NCBI RefSeq assembly: GCF_000808015.1
Contig: NZ_JWHR01000133.1
Coordinates: 1 to 64,000, forward strand
DNA length: 64,000 nt
Direction of reading: 5' to 3'
Origin: Terrisporobacter othiniensis
GTDB taxonomy: Bacteria > Bacillota > Clostridia > Peptostreptococcales > Peptostreptococcaceae
Shown here: piece by piece, positions 18,912-28,396 of the stretch
How the letters are laid out: every line of letters begins with the position of its first letter
How positions within the stretch are numbered: the first letter of the stretch is position 1
Position numbers and translations under genes: made by a program
The notes under the pieces: model-generated
Told to the model about the DNA's origin: nothing
The model's database searches: none
Seen by the model: the letters and a program-made list of their open reading frames with translations, nothing else

Positions 18912-19646
18912 TTAGCCTCTATTTTTCTTCTTTGATAATATTTTATGTAAAATCAAACAAACTATAATTGTTACTAAACTTATTACTTGAGCCATTCTAA
19001 GTTGACCAATCATAAGAGAATCTGTTCTAAGTCCTTCTATGAAAAATCTTCCTATAGAATATAATATTAAATAAGTTATAGCCAATTGACCTTCATATTT
19101 TTTCTTTTTTCTAAAACACCATAAGAATATGAATATACCTAAATCCCAGATAGATTCATATAAAAATGTTGGATGAACTTTTATTCCATCCACAATTATT
19201 CCCCATGGTAAACTTGTTGGACCTCCATGAGCTTCTCCATTTATATAATTTCCCCATCTTCCTATAGCTTGACCTAATGGAATACCAATCATTACAGTAT
19301 CAGCCATTTTGAAGAAATTAATCTTTTTAATCTTAGTATATATAAAACCTGCTAATATACCACCTATTAAAGCCCCATGTATTGCCATTCCTCCACCCCT
19401 GAAATTTAATATTTCAGATAAGTGGTTTGAATACCAAGACCAATTAAAAATAACATAATAAAGCCTTGCACCTAAAAGTCCACATGGTATAGCAATTATG
19501 GCTAAATTTAATAAATCATCTTCACTTATTTTTACTCTTTTTCCTTCTTTTAATGCTATAAACACACATAGTATCATAGCCAATGCCATTAATACGCCGT
19601 ACCACATTATATCTAATCCGAATATCGTAAATGCCACTCTATCCAT
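18912..19646 (-). CDS. lgt: Prolipoprotein diacylglyceryl transferase
   Basis: Lgt moves diacylglycerol from phosphatidylglycerol to the lipobox cysteine, the first step of lipoprotein maturation, in the membrane. The 244-residue product has seven hydrophobic segments and the Lgt signature GRWGNYINGEAHG, preceded by GGMAIHGALIGG and RLYYVIFNW. It lies 11 bases downstream of the PHP phosphatase gene and 26 bases upstream of rsmH, an apparent operon. Identification is secure. Confidence 0.97.
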   Translation of the reverse strand: MDRVAFTIFGLDIMWYGVLMALAMILCVFIALKEGKRVKISEDDLLNLAIIAIPCGLLGARLYYVIFNWSWYSNHLSEILNFRGGGMAIHGALIGGILAGFIYTKIKKINFFKMADTVMIGIPLGQAIGRWGNYINGEAHGGPTSLPWGIIVDGIKVHPTFLYESIWDLGIFIFLWCFRKKKKYEGQLAITYLILYSIGRFFIEGLRTDSLMIGQLRMAQVISLVTIIVCLILHKILSKKKNRG

Positions 19647-19657
19647 TATTTCACCTC

Positions 19658-20440
19658 TTATAGTTTAAATAATCTTTTAAAAAATCCTTTTTTCCTTACT
19701 TCTTCTTTATAAGGTTTTGATATATTTAAATCCTCATTATTTATTATCGCATTATTATTTTTAACAAATAAGTTATCCGCAATTTCTTTTGAATATTTCT
19801 CACATACATATTTATAAGCATCTAAAAATATAGGTGTTCTTCTTTTGCTACGATGAGCATCTGTTCCAACTACATGAACCATATTTCTATTTATTAATGT
19901 ATCACAAGTTCTTTGCAATTCTTTTCCACTTTTACCTAAAATACTATGAGAATTTATTTGTATTATAGCTCCAGCATTAATAACATCATATATTAAATCC
20001 GGATTTTCTTGAACTTCTATATATCTTTCCACATGTGCAAAAACTGGTATATAGTTTTTTTCTTTTAATTCATACACTATATTACATAAATCACTTGGAA
20101 AATTTGTAGGAGGAAGCTCTATTAGTATGTATCTACTATTATTTAAAGTGTAAAAATCTAATTCGTCAATTTGCTTTATTAAATCTTTAGTATAGTAAAT
20201 TTCATTCCCAATTAATACTTCAATATCTATCATATTTTCTTTTAAAACATTATTAAAGTCTTTTAGCTCTTTTAATAATTCTTCGCCTTTTTTATACCTG
20301 AAATCTGGATGATAATGCGATGTATTAACAATCTTTTTTATACCTTGTTCCCTAGCTATTAGTGCCATTTCTATCGACTCATTCAAGCTTCGTGAACCAT
20401 CATCTACCTCAGGCAAAATATGGCAATGTATATCAATCAT
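19658..20440 (-). CDS. PHP-domain tyrosine-protein phosphatase, CpsB/YwqE type
   Basis: This family is Mn2+-dependent and dephosphorylates tyrosines on the BY-kinases that control capsule or exopolysaccharide synthesis. The 260-residue product has the PHP metal motifs: DIHCHILPEVDDGS at residues 3-16, TSHYHPDF near 42, FAHVERY near 135 and GTDAHRSKRR near 195. No kinase or polysaccharide gene is in this window, so the partner is unknown. It opens the apparent operon with lgt and rsmH. It could act on another phospho-substrate. Confidence 0.88.
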   Translation of the reverse strand: MIDIHCHILPEVDDGSRSLNESIEMALIAREQGIKKIVNTSHYHPDFRYKKGEELLKELKDFNNVLKENMIDIEVLIGNEIYYTKDLIKQIDELDFYTLNNSRYILIELPPTNFPSDLCNIVYELKEKNYIPVFAHVERYIEVQENPDLIYDVINAGAIIQINSHSILGKSGKELQRTCDTLINRNMVHVVGTDAHRSKRRTPIFLDAYKYVCEKYSKEIADNLFVKNNNAIINNEDLNISKPYKEEVRKKGFFKRLFKL

Positions 20441-20561
20441 AAAACATAGCCTCCTTATACCCTAAATAATTATATTTTTCATTCTTTATTATATCAGTTT
20501 CTTCTTAATAAAAAAATAGAATGCCTTAATTATAATGAATTAATAAATATTTTACAACTAA

Positions 20562-20633
20562 AAAAAGGATAATTAAAGTGTATTTTTAACTAAAATTACC
20601 TTTTTAATTAAAACCCTACAATTATCCTTTATT
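20562..20633 (-). terminator. Terminator of the M16 protease pair
   Basis: AAAGGATAATT and AATTATCCTTT close a long A/T-rich hairpin, followed by a seven-T run on the minus strand, about 30 bases after the M16 stop codon. Confidence 0.7.
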
Positions 20634-20661
20634 TTATTACATTTTCATTTTTATATAATTA

Positions 20662-21948
20662 TTATCTAGGCTCTGCAATAGATATTACACAATTTTCTTC
20701 TTTAAAGTGATTATTTAATCTTTCAGTAACCTCTTCAAATGTAATTTCTTTCATGACTTCTACGTAATCAAGCAAATTTATGCCTTTAAATTTATAAGTT
20801 ATAAAATTATTAGCTATAAAAGTAACTGAGTCGAAATATTTTATAAAGTTACCTATGTGTTTTTTCTTTGTTCTTTCAAACCCTTCTTTATCTAGACCTT
20901 CACATTTGAATTTTTCAATATAAGACATAATAATTTCTTTTACCTTGTGAGGATCTTTTGATTCACCACCTATAGATGTATATGAATAGTCTATTTGTGA
21001 AGAGAATCCTGCACCAAAACTTGGAGTTATAAGTCCTTGCATATATAAGTCTTCGTATATGGCACTACCTTTTTTAAATAACATATCAGTAAGAATATCT
21101 GTCATTACTTCATATCTTAACAATTCCTTACCTTTTATTCCTACTTTATCATCTTTGAAGCAAATAGAGAACATTGGCATCGATATAGGAAATTTTTCTA
21201 CTATTTCTTTTTGTTTTACTTCATTAGGTTCTTCTGGATAAAATCTTACAATTTCTTCTTGAAGTTTTTGTATATCTTTATGATTAGCTTTTCTTACATG
21301 ATTAAATACTTCTTCTTCATTTAAATCACCTACAACAAATAAAATCATATTTCCTGGGTTATAAAATGTATTGTAGCATTTATATAACTCTTCTTTAGTT
21401 ATTTTATAAATACTATCTACAGTACCTGCAATATCTATTTTTGTTGGATGATTTATATACATTGCTTTTAATGCATTAAAGAATACATTCCACTCTGGGT
21501 CATCATTATACATCTTTATTTCTTGTTCTATTATTCCCTTTTCTTTTTCTACGTTTTCATCTGTAAAATATGGTGTTTGAACATAATCTATCAGATGTTC
21601 TAAACATTCATAAAAATATTCTGTGGCAGAAAATAAATAAGCTGTCATAGTAAAGTTTGTAAAAGCATTGGCATTAGCTCCATACTTCGAAAACTTATCA
21701 AATGCATTTCCACCATCTGGTTGTTCAAACATTTTATGTTCTAAGAAGTGTGCAATACCTGCATTCACTATCATCTTTTCTTTTTCATTTATAGGTATAA
21801 ATTCTAAATCATTTGATCCGTAATTAGTTGCAAGGACAGCATATTTTTTAGTAAATCCTTTTTTAGGCATAAAATAAACATCTAAACCATTTTCTAATTT
21901 TTCATAATATAATTCTTCTTTTAATAATTCATTAACTATTTTTTCCAT
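20662..21948 (-). CDS. M16-family zinc peptidase, catalytic member (YmfH-like)
   Basis: M16 peptidases cut peptides inside a clam-shell formed by two related halves. This 428-residue protein keeps the inverted zinc motif HFLEH near residue 67, followed by the distal glutamate region EKGIIEQEIKMYNDDP, so it should be the active half. The upstream gene (2-base gap) encodes a paralogue without HxxEH. The pair matches ymfF/ymfH of B. subtilis and processing-peptidase-like alpha/beta pairs. Substrate is unknown. A terminator follows at 20562-20633. Confidence 0.92.
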   Translation of the reverse strand: MEKIVNELLKEELYYEKLENGLDVYFMPKKGFTKKYAVLATNYGSNDLEFIPINEKEKMIVNAGIAHFLEHKMFEQPDGGNAFDKFSKYGANANAFTNFTMTAYLFSATEYFYECLEHLIDYVQTPYFTDENVEKEKGIIEQEIKMYNDDPEWNVFFNALKAMYINHPTKIDIAGTVDSIYKITKEELYKCYNTFYNPGNMILFVVGDLNEEEVFNHVRKANHKDIQKLQEEIVRFYPEEPNEVKQKEIVEKFPISMPMFSICFKDDKVGIKGKELLRYEVMTDILTDMLFKKGSAIYEDLYMQGLITPSFGAGFSSQIDYSYTSIGGESKDPHKVKEIIMSYIEKFKCEGLDKEGFERTKKKHIGNFIKYFDSVTFIANNFITYKFKGINLLDYVEVMKEITFEEVTERLNNHFKEENCVISIAEPR

Positions 21949-21950
21949 TA

Positions 21951-23225
21951 TTATGCCTCCTTGTTATTACTTAAAAAGTATATAGTATCTAATTGAATAT
22001 TTTTAAATGCATCAACTATATCTTCTACTGTAATTTTATCTATTCTCTCTATAATCTTTTCCACAGTTGCATTTGTTTGACCCATACTTTGCGAGAAGTA
22101 AAAATCAGATGCTCCTCCTATTGAATCCTTTATTGTTTTTAATGAACTTATTAAGGCGCTCTTGCTATTTAATAATTCTTCTTGTGAAATTTGTCCTTCT
22201 TTTAAGTATTCTAATTGTTCTTTAATTAGCTTAACTGTTTTATCATAGTTCGCATTTTCTATTCCAGAAGCTATAAACATTGATGTCTTATATTTTTCCA
22301 GTGAAGAATAAATATAATAACATAAACTTTCTTTCTCTCTAACATTTACAAATAACTTTGAATGAGGACCTCCGCCAAGCACATTAGACCCTACAAATAA
22401 AGAATAATATTTATGTTCATCTTTATAGTCAATGTTACATCTAAATCCCATAACAAGTTTCCCTTGAGTTATATCCATATCTTCTTTTATTACTTTGACT
22501 TCTTCCACCCTTTTATTGAAATCTGCTCTAGGTATTTCTATTATATTTTCTCTATGAAAGTTAAATCCGTCAGATATTATCTTTACTATTTCTTCTTCAT
22601 CAAAATTACCTTCTACAACTATGTCTATAGGAGAAGTTTTCATAATTTCCATATAATGTTCATAAAGACCTTTTGCTGTTATTTTATCGATATCTTCTAA
22701 ATAGCCTAAATCACTAATTCCATATCTTTCGTCTTTAAACATTTCTTCACGAGCACGCTCAATAGCATATCTTCCTTTATCATTTATAATAGACTCTATT
22801 CTATTTTTTAAATTTTCTTTTTCAATTTTCACATATTCTTCTTTAAATCCGCCATCTATAACTAAAGGATGATTAACTACTTCATCTAAAAATTCAACCA
22901 CTGGTTTAAATATCTTTTCATCTAAATATTTCTCATCAGTACTAATAATTTTAAAAGTAATGACTTGTGTTTCACCTCTTTTACTACTATCAGCACCTAT
23001 AGAAACTCCATATAAATCATCTTGATGCTTAGACATTTCTCTAGCACTTGGGTATTTTTCACTCCCACTTTTTATTATAGAAGGAAGTATAGCATTCATT
23101 GTTACTTCTTCTTTATCTAATAATCTTTGGATATAAATACTTACTAAGTTTGTTTTGAATTTTTCTTCTGGTATTAAAGTCAGATTAATGCCTTTACCTA
23201 AGTTTATTGTTTTATTTTTTTTCAT
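21951..23225 (-). CDS. M16-family peptidase, non-catalytic partner (YmfF-like)
   Basis: The 424-residue protein shares the M16 fold: an N-terminal half with MNAILPSIIKSGSEKYPSAREMSKHQDDLYG, where active members carry HxxEH, and a C-terminal half with NVLGGGPHSKLFVNVREKESLCYYIYS. The zinc motif is missing, so it is probably a structural or substrate-binding partner of the active paralogue encoded 2 bases downstream. The start at 23225 has AGGAGG. Such active/inactive pairs are known for this family; the dimer here is inferred. Confidence 0.9.
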   Translation of the reverse strand: MKKNKTINLGKGINLTLIPEEKFKTNLVSIYIQRLLDKEEVTMNAILPSIIKSGSEKYPSAREMSKHQDDLYGVSIGADSSKRGETQVITFKIISTDEKYLDEKIFKPVVEFLDEVVNHPLVIDGGFKEEYVKIEKENLKNRIESIINDKGRYAIERAREEMFKDERYGISDLGYLEDIDKITAKGLYEHYMEIMKTSPIDIVVEGNFDEEEIVKIISDGFNFHRENIIEIPRADFNKRVEEVKVIKEDMDITQGKLVMGFRCNIDYKDEHKYYSLFVGSNVLGGGPHSKLFVNVREKESLCYYIYSSLEKYKTSMFIASGIENANYDKTVKLIKEQLEYLKEGQISQEELLNSKSALISSLKTIKDSIGGASDFYFSQSMGQTNATVEKIIERIDKITVEDIVDAFKNIQLDTIYFLSNNKEA

Positions 23226-23585
23226 TTTTACCTCCTATTATGAGTACTAACTTGTATATACAATAAATGATTTATATATTCAAAATTTTTCCTTTTACTT
23301 AATTATATATCTTTTATTATTTTCTAAAATACTTATTTTTATTTTATTTGAACATTTTTTATTAGGATATGCTAAAATCTAAGTTAAAATCCCATTAATA
23401 ATATAAATTCTTACAAAAATAATGTATTTTACAAATAATAACTTAATTCAAACGTGTTTACACATATTAAGATTATGATGTATAATCAATATGTATGTCT
23501 AGAAAATATTAAGATGTGTTTACAATTTATGTATAAATAAAATTGACAAATATGTAAATTCATATAAGAAAGGAAGATTATTAAT
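23226..23585. other. Divergent intergenic region
   Basis: About 360 A+T-rich bases separate the M16 pair (leftward) from ychF (rightward). It must hold both promoters, but no pair of -35/-10 boxes with good spacing stood out, and no riboswitch or repeat was recognised. Confidence 0.4.
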
Positions 23586-24683
23586 ATGAAATTAGGTATA
23601 GTTGGATTACCAAACGTTGGTAAAAGTACACTATTTAATGCTATAACTCAAGCAGGAGCTGAATCTGCTAACTACCCTTTCTGTACAATAGAACCAAACG
23701 TAGGTGTTGTTTCTGTTCCAGATGAAAGATTAGAAGTACTTAGAGAAATGTACGATTGTAAAAAAGTTGTCCCAACAGCAATAGAATTCTGTGATATAGC
23801 AGGTCTTGTTAGAGGAGCTTCAAAGGGTGAAGGTTTAGGAAACAAATTCTTATCTCACATAAGAGAAGTTGATGCTATAGTTCATGTTGTTAGATGTTTC
23901 GATGATCCAAACGTTGTTCACGTGGATGGAAGTGTTGACCCACTTAGAGATATAGAAACTATAAACTTAGAATTAATATTCTCTGATATAGAAATATTAG
24001 AAAGAAGAATCTTAAAAAGTAGTAAAGCTGCTAAAGCTGATAAGTCTATCGCTGCTGAAGTAGAATTCTTAAAAGAAATATTATCAGTTCTTGAAGAAAA
24101 TAAATCAGTTAGAACTATGGACTTAACTGATGATCAAAGAGAATTTGTTGAAACTTTAAATTTATTAACTTCTAAGCCAGTAATATATGCTACAAATGTT
24201 TGTGAAGATGATTTAGCTGATGAAGGCGAAAACAACGAATATGTTAACAAAGTTAGAGAATTTGCTGCTGAAGAAAATGCTGAAGTTGTTGTTGTTTGTG
24301 CTCAAATAGAATCAGAAATAGCAGAATTAGAATCAGAAGAAGAAAAGAAAGAATTCTTAGAATCATTAGGACTTGAGCAATCTGGTCTTGATAAATTAAT
24401 AAAATCTTCTTACTCTCTGCTTGGACTTATGTCTTACTTAACTGCTGGTGTTCAAGAAGTTAGAGCTTGGACTATAACAATAGGAACTAAAGCTCCACAA
24501 GCAGCCGGTAAAATCCACTCTGATATGGAAAAAGGATTCATAAGAGGTGAAATAGTAAACTATAAAGATTTAGTTGAATGTGGTTCTATAGCTAATGCTA
24601 GAGAAAAAGGTAAAGTTAGACTTGAAGGTAAAGAATACGTAATGCAAGATGGTGACGTAGTTAACTGGAGATTTAACGTTTAA
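23586..24683 (+). CDS. ychF: Redox-regulated ribosome-binding ATPase YchF/OLA1
   Basis: YchF is an Obg-family P-loop protein that binds ATP rather than GTP and associates with ribosomes. The 365-residue product opens with MKLGIVGLPNVGKSTLFNAIT (G1), has the switch and G3 DIAGLVRGASKGEGLGN, and a TNVCEDD block at the altered G4 position typical of ATP-specific members. The C-terminal TGS-like domain contains TAGVQEVRAWTI and AAGKIHSDMEKGFIRGEI. The family is universal. It has a good ribosome site and its own terminator (24702-24740). Confidence 0.98.
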   Translation: MKLGIVGLPNVGKSTLFNAITQAGAESANYPFCTIEPNVGVVSVPDERLEVLREMYDCKKVVPTAIEFCDIAGLVRGASKGEGLGNKFLSHIREVDAIVHVVRCFDDPNVVHVDGSVDPLRDIETINLELIFSDIEILERRILKSSKAAKADKSIAAEVEFLKEILSVLEENKSVRTMDLTDDQREFVETLNLLTSKPVIYATNVCEDDLADEGENNEYVNKVREFAAEENAEVVVVCAQIESEIAELESEEEKKEFLESLGLEQSGLDKLIKSSYSLLGLMSYLTAGVQEVRAWTITIGTKAPQAAGKIHSDMEKGFIRGEIVNYKDLVECGSIANAREKGKVRLEGKEYVMQDGDVVNWRFNV

Positions 24684-24701
24684 AAATTAATATAAAATAA
24701 T

Positions 24702-24740
24702 TAAGTCAATGATGGATGTATTCCTTTATTGACTTTTTAT
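24702..24740 (+). terminator. ychF terminator
   Basis: AAGTCAAT and ATTGACTT form the stem, with an inner GGA/TCC pairing, followed by TTTTTATTTTT. Confidence 0.75.
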
Positions 24741-24859
24741 TTTTACTATATAAATAACAAAATTTTTTAATATTCTGTATATTTTTCAAATACATTTTTT
24801 TACATTTAATAGTGCTATAATTATTACATTAGTAAATTATATTTTAAGGGGATGGGATT

Positions 24860-25333
24860 TTGAGAAGAAATGATAAGGCGGTCAAAGATATCGATGTAAT
24901 CAAAAATATTATCTCTAAATGTCAAGTTGTCAGAGTTGCCATGTGTAAAGATGATGTACCTTATTTAGTTCCTTTAAATTATGGCTATGAGTTTAAGGAT
25001 GGGGAACTTATTCTTTATTGCCATTGTACTAATAAAGGTAAAAAACTTGATATTTTAGATGAAAATCCAAATGTATTTATTGAAATTGATAATGAAAAAG
25101 ATGTTATTGCAGGTAATACTCCTTGTGAATTTGGACTTGAATACTTTAGCATAATGTCTCCAGGTAAAGTTGAGTTTATACATAATATTTATGACAAAAT
25201 CCATGGTCTAAATAAAATAATGGAACATTATACTTCTAAGGATAAGAATGACTTTAAAAATGAAGCTTTAAATAAGATTTTCTTACTAAAAATCACATGC
25301 ACTAATCTTTCTGCAAAAATCTGTAGTAAATAA
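24860..25333 (+). CDS. Pyridoxamine 5'-phosphate oxidase-related flavoprotein (NimA-like)
   Basis: The 157-residue product has the split-barrel FMN-binding pattern of NimA-like proteins: CQVVRVAMCKDDVPYLVPLNYGY (residues 23-45), LILYCHCTNKGKKLDIL, a central VFIEID, and GKVEFI. Members reduce or bind nitro compounds or act as flavin-dependent reductases; some are linked to nitroimidazole resistance, but most have unknown substrates. The start is a TTG at 24860 behind AAGGGG; the nearby ATG leads straight to a stop. It stands alone between two terminators. Confidence 0.85.
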   Translation: MRRNDKAVKDIDVIKNIISKCQVVRVAMCKDDVPYLVPLNYGYEFKDGELILYCHCTNKGKKLDILDENPNVFIEIDNEKDVIAGNTPCEFGLEYFSIMSPGKVEFIHNIYDKIHGLNKIMEHYTSKDKNDFKNEALNKIFLLKITCTNLSAKICSK

Positions 25334-25344
25334 TTTAGACTTTT

Positions 25345-25395
25345 AAAAAGGTGTAGTATGAAATAAAATATTTTATTTCATACTACACCTTTTAT
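25345..25395. terminator. Strong bidirectional terminator
   Basis: AAAAGGTGTAGTATGAAATA is perfectly complementary to the opposite arm, giving a stem of about 20 bp with T-runs on both strands, just after the NimA-like gene. Confidence 0.88.
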
Positions 25396-25424
25396 ATTTA
25401 TACTAATATTAATTAAGCTTATAC

Positions 25425-25462
25425 TAAAAAAGCACATTGATGATTACATCAATATGCTTTTA
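25425..25462 (-). terminator. codBA terminator
   Basis: AAAAGCACATTGATG and CATCAATATGCTTTT form a hairpin just beyond the codA stop codon; on the minus strand it ends in a T-run. Confidence 0.85.
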
Positions 25463-25464
25463 AA

Positions 25465-26727
25465 TTATCTTTTAAAGTCAATTATTTGTCTACTTCCAAA
25501 ATCAACAGTAGTTTCACTTAACGTTGTATTAGCTATAACTCTTCCCTCTCTAATTGAATAATAAACTTTTACTTGCCTTCTTATAGCATCATACTCACTT
25601 TCTGCTGGAAGTATAATCATATTACCTGGCTTTCCAACCTCTATACCGTATTTATCACTTATATTTAAAGTTCTTGCAGAGTTGTTAGTTATTAAATCTA
25701 TTGATTCATTTATCTCACTATACCCCATCATTTGACATACATGAAGTCCCATATGAAGGACTTGTAACATATTTCCTGTTCCTAGTGGGTTCCATGGATC
25801 CATTATATCATCGTGACCAAAACATACATTAATCCCTGCTTCGACCATTTCCTTAACCCTTGTGATACCTCTTCTCTTTGGATAAGTATCAAACCTTCCT
25901 TGAAGATGTATATTTACAAGAGGATTAGCAACGAAGTTTATTCCGCTCATTTTTAGTAGTCTAAATAATTTATATGTGTATGCCCCATTGTATGAATGCA
26001 TTGCAGTTGTATGACTTGCAGTTACCTTATGCCCCATGTTGTATTCATAAGCTCTAGTTGCTAGAACTTCTATAAATCTTGATTGCTCATCATCTATTTC
26101 ATCACAGTGAACATCTACTAATACATCATATTTTTTAGCAAGTTCCATCATTTTATTTATACTTTCTACTCCGTATTCTCTTGTAAATTCAAAGTGAGGT
26201 ATAGCACCTATTACATCGGCTCCAAGCTTTAATGATTCTTCTAATAATTCTAATCCATTAGGGTATGAAAGTATTCCTTCTTGAGGGAAGGCAACTATTT
26301 GTAAAGTTACATAATCTTTTAATTCTTCTCTAAGTTCTATCATAGCTTTCATTGCAGTAAGCTGTGGATCTGTGGTATCTACGTGAGTTCTTATAAATTG
26401 AATTCCGTTTGCCACTTGCCAAGATATAGCTTTTCTTGCTCTAGTTTTTACATCTTTTATACTTAAGAATTCTTTTCTTTCTGACCAACGCTCAATTCCT
26501 TCAAATAAAGTTCCACTCTCGTTCCACTTAGGCTCTCCTGCTGTTAAAGTTGTATCTAGGTGAATATGTGGTTCTATAAATGGTGGTACTACTAAAAATC
26601 CATTAGCATCTATGATTTCTTCACCTGCTACTTCTATATTTTCTTCTATTTTAGTTATTACACCGTTTTCTATTAGTATATCTACTAAGTTGTCATTATT
26701 TCTTAGTTTTGCTCTTTTTATTAACAT
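25465..26727 (-). CDS. codA: Cytosine deaminase
   Basis: CodA hydrolyses cytosine to uracil and ammonia, feeding pyrimidine salvage. The 420-residue amidohydrolase follows the well-known E. coli enzyme closely over long stretches: [13 protein letters not shown] (metal His pair), [87 protein letters not shown] and GHDDIMDPW (metal Asp). It is downstream of codB and under the same PyrR attenuator, which supports cytosine as substrate. Some members of this family deaminate creatinine, but this sequence and its regulation argue for cytosine. Confidence 0.97.
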   Translation of the reverse strand: MLIKRAKLRNNDNLVDILIENGVITKIEENIEVAGEEIIDANGFLVVPPFIEPHIHLDTTLTAGEPKWNESGTLFEGIERWSERKEFLSIKDVKTRARKAISWQVANGIQFIRTHVDTTDPQLTAMKAMIELREELKDYVTLQIVAFPQEGILSYPNGLELLEESLKLGADVIGAIPHFEFTREYGVESINKMMELAKKYDVLVDVHCDEIDDEQSRFIEVLATRAYEYNMGHKVTASHTTAMHSYNGAYTYKLFRLLKMSGINFVANPLVNIHLQGRFDTYPKRRGITRVKEMVEAGINVCFGHDDIMDPWNPLGTGNMLQVLHMGLHVCQMMGYSEINESIDLITNNSARTLNISDKYGIEVGKPGNMIILPAESEYDAIRRQVKVYYSIREGRVIANTTLSETTVDFGSRQIIDFKR

Positions 26728-26781
26728 CTGTTTATCCTCCTAAGATACTTGCTATGATATTACTACCTCGCTAAGTTTATA

Positions 26782-28053
26782 TTATGCTGCTATTTTTTCC
26801 TCAACTTCTAATTTTACTTCTTTTTTCACTGTTATTTTTGTTAATACTACATAAGTTATTATTGCCGTTAATACTGAGTTTACTGGAGTTATTCCAGGAA
26901 TTGTATAAGCTCCTATTACACCTGCTACCCAAGCTATTATTGCATTTATATTTACTGATTTAAATTTAGTTGTTTTAAAGTCAGTATATTTTCCTTTGTT
27001 TATTATTAAGTAATCCGCTATTAAAACTGCTCCTGTCGCTGGTATAAATGAGTTTAACATGTTTAACCAAGCCATAAAGTTATTATAAAGAATCATTGCT
27101 AAAAGCGTTCCAACTATACCGTTTATTATAACCATTCTACTCTTAGGTTGCTTAGTTATATTTGCAAACCCAAGTCCTGAACCGTATAATGCATTATCAT
27201 TTGTTGTCCATATATTAAGTCCTAATATTATTATTGCTGGTATTATTAAACCTTGTGCAAACATAACTTCTGATATATCAGCTTGTCCAGTTGCCATAGC
27301 TCCTATAGCTCCAAAAGCTAACATTAATGAATTTCCTATTAAAAAAGCTATTACAGTAGTTGATACCGCTGTCTTTCTATCCTTTGAGAATCTTGTAAAA
27401 TCTGGTGTTAAAGTACCACCACTTATAAATGTACCTACAACTGCTGCCAAAGCAGCACTCATTGTCATACTTCCTGTTGGCTCTATAGATAATAATCCTG
27501 CTATTCCACCTACATCTGTTATTGCTTTTCCTGCTGATACACTTCCAAGTATAGCTATTGCAGGTACTGCTATCATACTTAATATTGTAAGTGACTTCAT
27601 TCCAAAGTATGCTGTTGCTGTCATAAATAATCCTGAAACTATTATTAATGTCCATAAGTTTATTCCTGTTACTTTAGAAACTGGTATTGCAAACATTGCA
27701 ACACCTACTCCAAACCAACCTACTTGTGTTACTGAAACTAAGAATGATAAAAGGTATGAACCCTTTTCTCCAAATGAGTATCTTGCAAGTAAGTGAGTTG
27801 AAAGTCCTGTATCACCTGCTATATAAGCTAAAAGCCCTGTGTAAATACATAATAAAATATTTCCGAATATTACCGCCTTTATAAAGTCTCCCATATTAAG
27901 ACTTGTTCCTATATTTCCTCCTGCCAACATACTCGCAGAAAAGAATGCAAATCCTAGCATTACCACTAACATCGATAAGAATCCTTTCTTTGCTACTTGT
28001 GGTATCGCCTCTAATGAATAGTCGTGATCTTGATGTTGTTGTTTGTTGTTCAT
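26782..28053 (-). CDS. codB: Cytosine permease (NCS1 family)
   Basis: CodB is the NCS1-family importer of cytosine. The 423-residue protein has about twelve membrane segments, with the early block GNIGTSLNMGDFIKAVIFGN, the GDTGLSTHLLARYSFG motif in TM3, and ISGGTLTPDFTRFSKD in the middle. The neighbouring codA (54-base gap, same direction) makes uptake and deamination a unit. Upstream are a promoter region, a PyrR-type antiterminator element (28213-28243) and a terminator (28083-28113), so uridine nucleotides should repress it. Confidence 0.95.
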   Translation of the reverse strand: MNNKQQHQDHDYSLEAIPQVAKKGFLSMLVVMLGFAFFSASMLAGGNIGTSLNMGDFIKAVIFGNILLCIYTGLLAYIAGDTGLSTHLLARYSFGEKGSYLLSFLVSVTQVGWFGVGVAMFAIPVSKVTGINLWTLIIVSGLFMTATAYFGMKSLTILSMIAVPAIAILGSVSAGKAITDVGGIAGLLSIEPTGSMTMSAALAAVVGTFISGGTLTPDFTRFSKDRKTAVSTTVIAFLIGNSLMLAFGAIGAMATGQADISEVMFAQGLIIPAIIILGLNIWTTNDNALYGSGLGFANITKQPKSRMVIINGIVGTLLAMILYNNFMAWLNMLNSFIPATGAVLIADYLIINKGKYTDFKTTKFKSVNINAIIAWVAGVIGAYTIPGITPVNSVLTAIITYVVLTKITVKKEVKLEVEEKIAA

Positions 28054-28082
28054 ATTTATCTACCTTTCTTTTTAGTACCTAA

Positions 28083-28113
28083 AAAGAAAAACTCCCTGCA
28101 ATTGCAAGGAGCT
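28083..28113 (-). terminator. Attenuator terminator of codBA
   Basis: CTCCTTGCA pairs with TGCAGGGAG (one G-T pair), followed by TTTTTCTTTTT on the minus strand, ending 30 bases before codB. It is the termination half of the PyrR attenuator. Confidence 0.85.
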
Positions 28114-28212
28114 TCGAATCGTAATAATTTATCTGTTTATATCTAACTACCGATAGTTAAATGCAGATATAGTTATACTAAATTACTATCTTTTATAATT
28201 TTCTTCCGAAAA

Positions 28213-28243
28213 CCTTGCCAGTTTCTCTGAACTGAATTAAAGG
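28213..28243 (-). promoter_or_regulatory. PyrR-binding attenuator element of codBA
   Basis: The minus strand reads CCTTTAATTCAGTTCAGAGA followed by AACTGGCAAGG. This is the PyrR anti-antiterminator hairpin: an outer CCTT/AAGG stem, an inner AGTT/AACT stem and a CAGAGA loop, very close to the Bacillus pyr consensus (AGUCC-NGNGA-GGCU with CAAGG). PyrR with UMP would favour the downstream terminator. Known features of this element and the cytosine genes agree. Confidence 0.85.
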
Positions 28244-28257
28244 TACTATATGATTTT

Positions 28258-28295
28258 TTATTATATATAATTTATCATAGTTGTCGAAATTTGTA
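28258..28295 (-). promoter_or_regulatory. codBA promoter with Spo0A-box-like site
   Basis: The minus strand has TTTACA, then 17 bases including TTTCGACAA, then TAAATT; a further TATAAT lies a little downstream with a weaker TCGACA 16 bases ahead of it. TTCGACA is the reverse of the Spo0A box TGTCGAA. The exact -35/-10 pair is ambiguous. Confidence 0.4.
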
Positions 28296-28349
28296 AAACA
28301 TTTTTCTCTCATTATTTATAGTAAAATTTTCAAATATAAATCTATATGT

Positions 28350-28386
28350 AAAAGCGTATGTGATATAAAATCTACATACGCTTTTG
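28350..28386 (-). terminator. Terminator of the purine permease/deaminase operon
   Basis: AAAAGCGTATGT and ACATACGCTTTT form a perfect 12-bp stem just beyond the stop codon of the amidohydrolase at 28397. Confidence 0.8.
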
Positions 28387-28396
28387 TAAAGTATAT

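Noticed and set aside
25465..26727. CodA as the creatinine deaminase of the hydantoin/sarcosine pathway
   Set aside because: The sequence follows E. coli cytosine deaminase closely and the operon has a PyrR attenuator and a cytosine permease, so cytosine is the supported substrate.
28083..28295. A small-molecule riboswitch upstream of codB
   Set aside because: The conserved block fits the PyrR-binding hairpin and its terminator; no riboswitch core was recognised.
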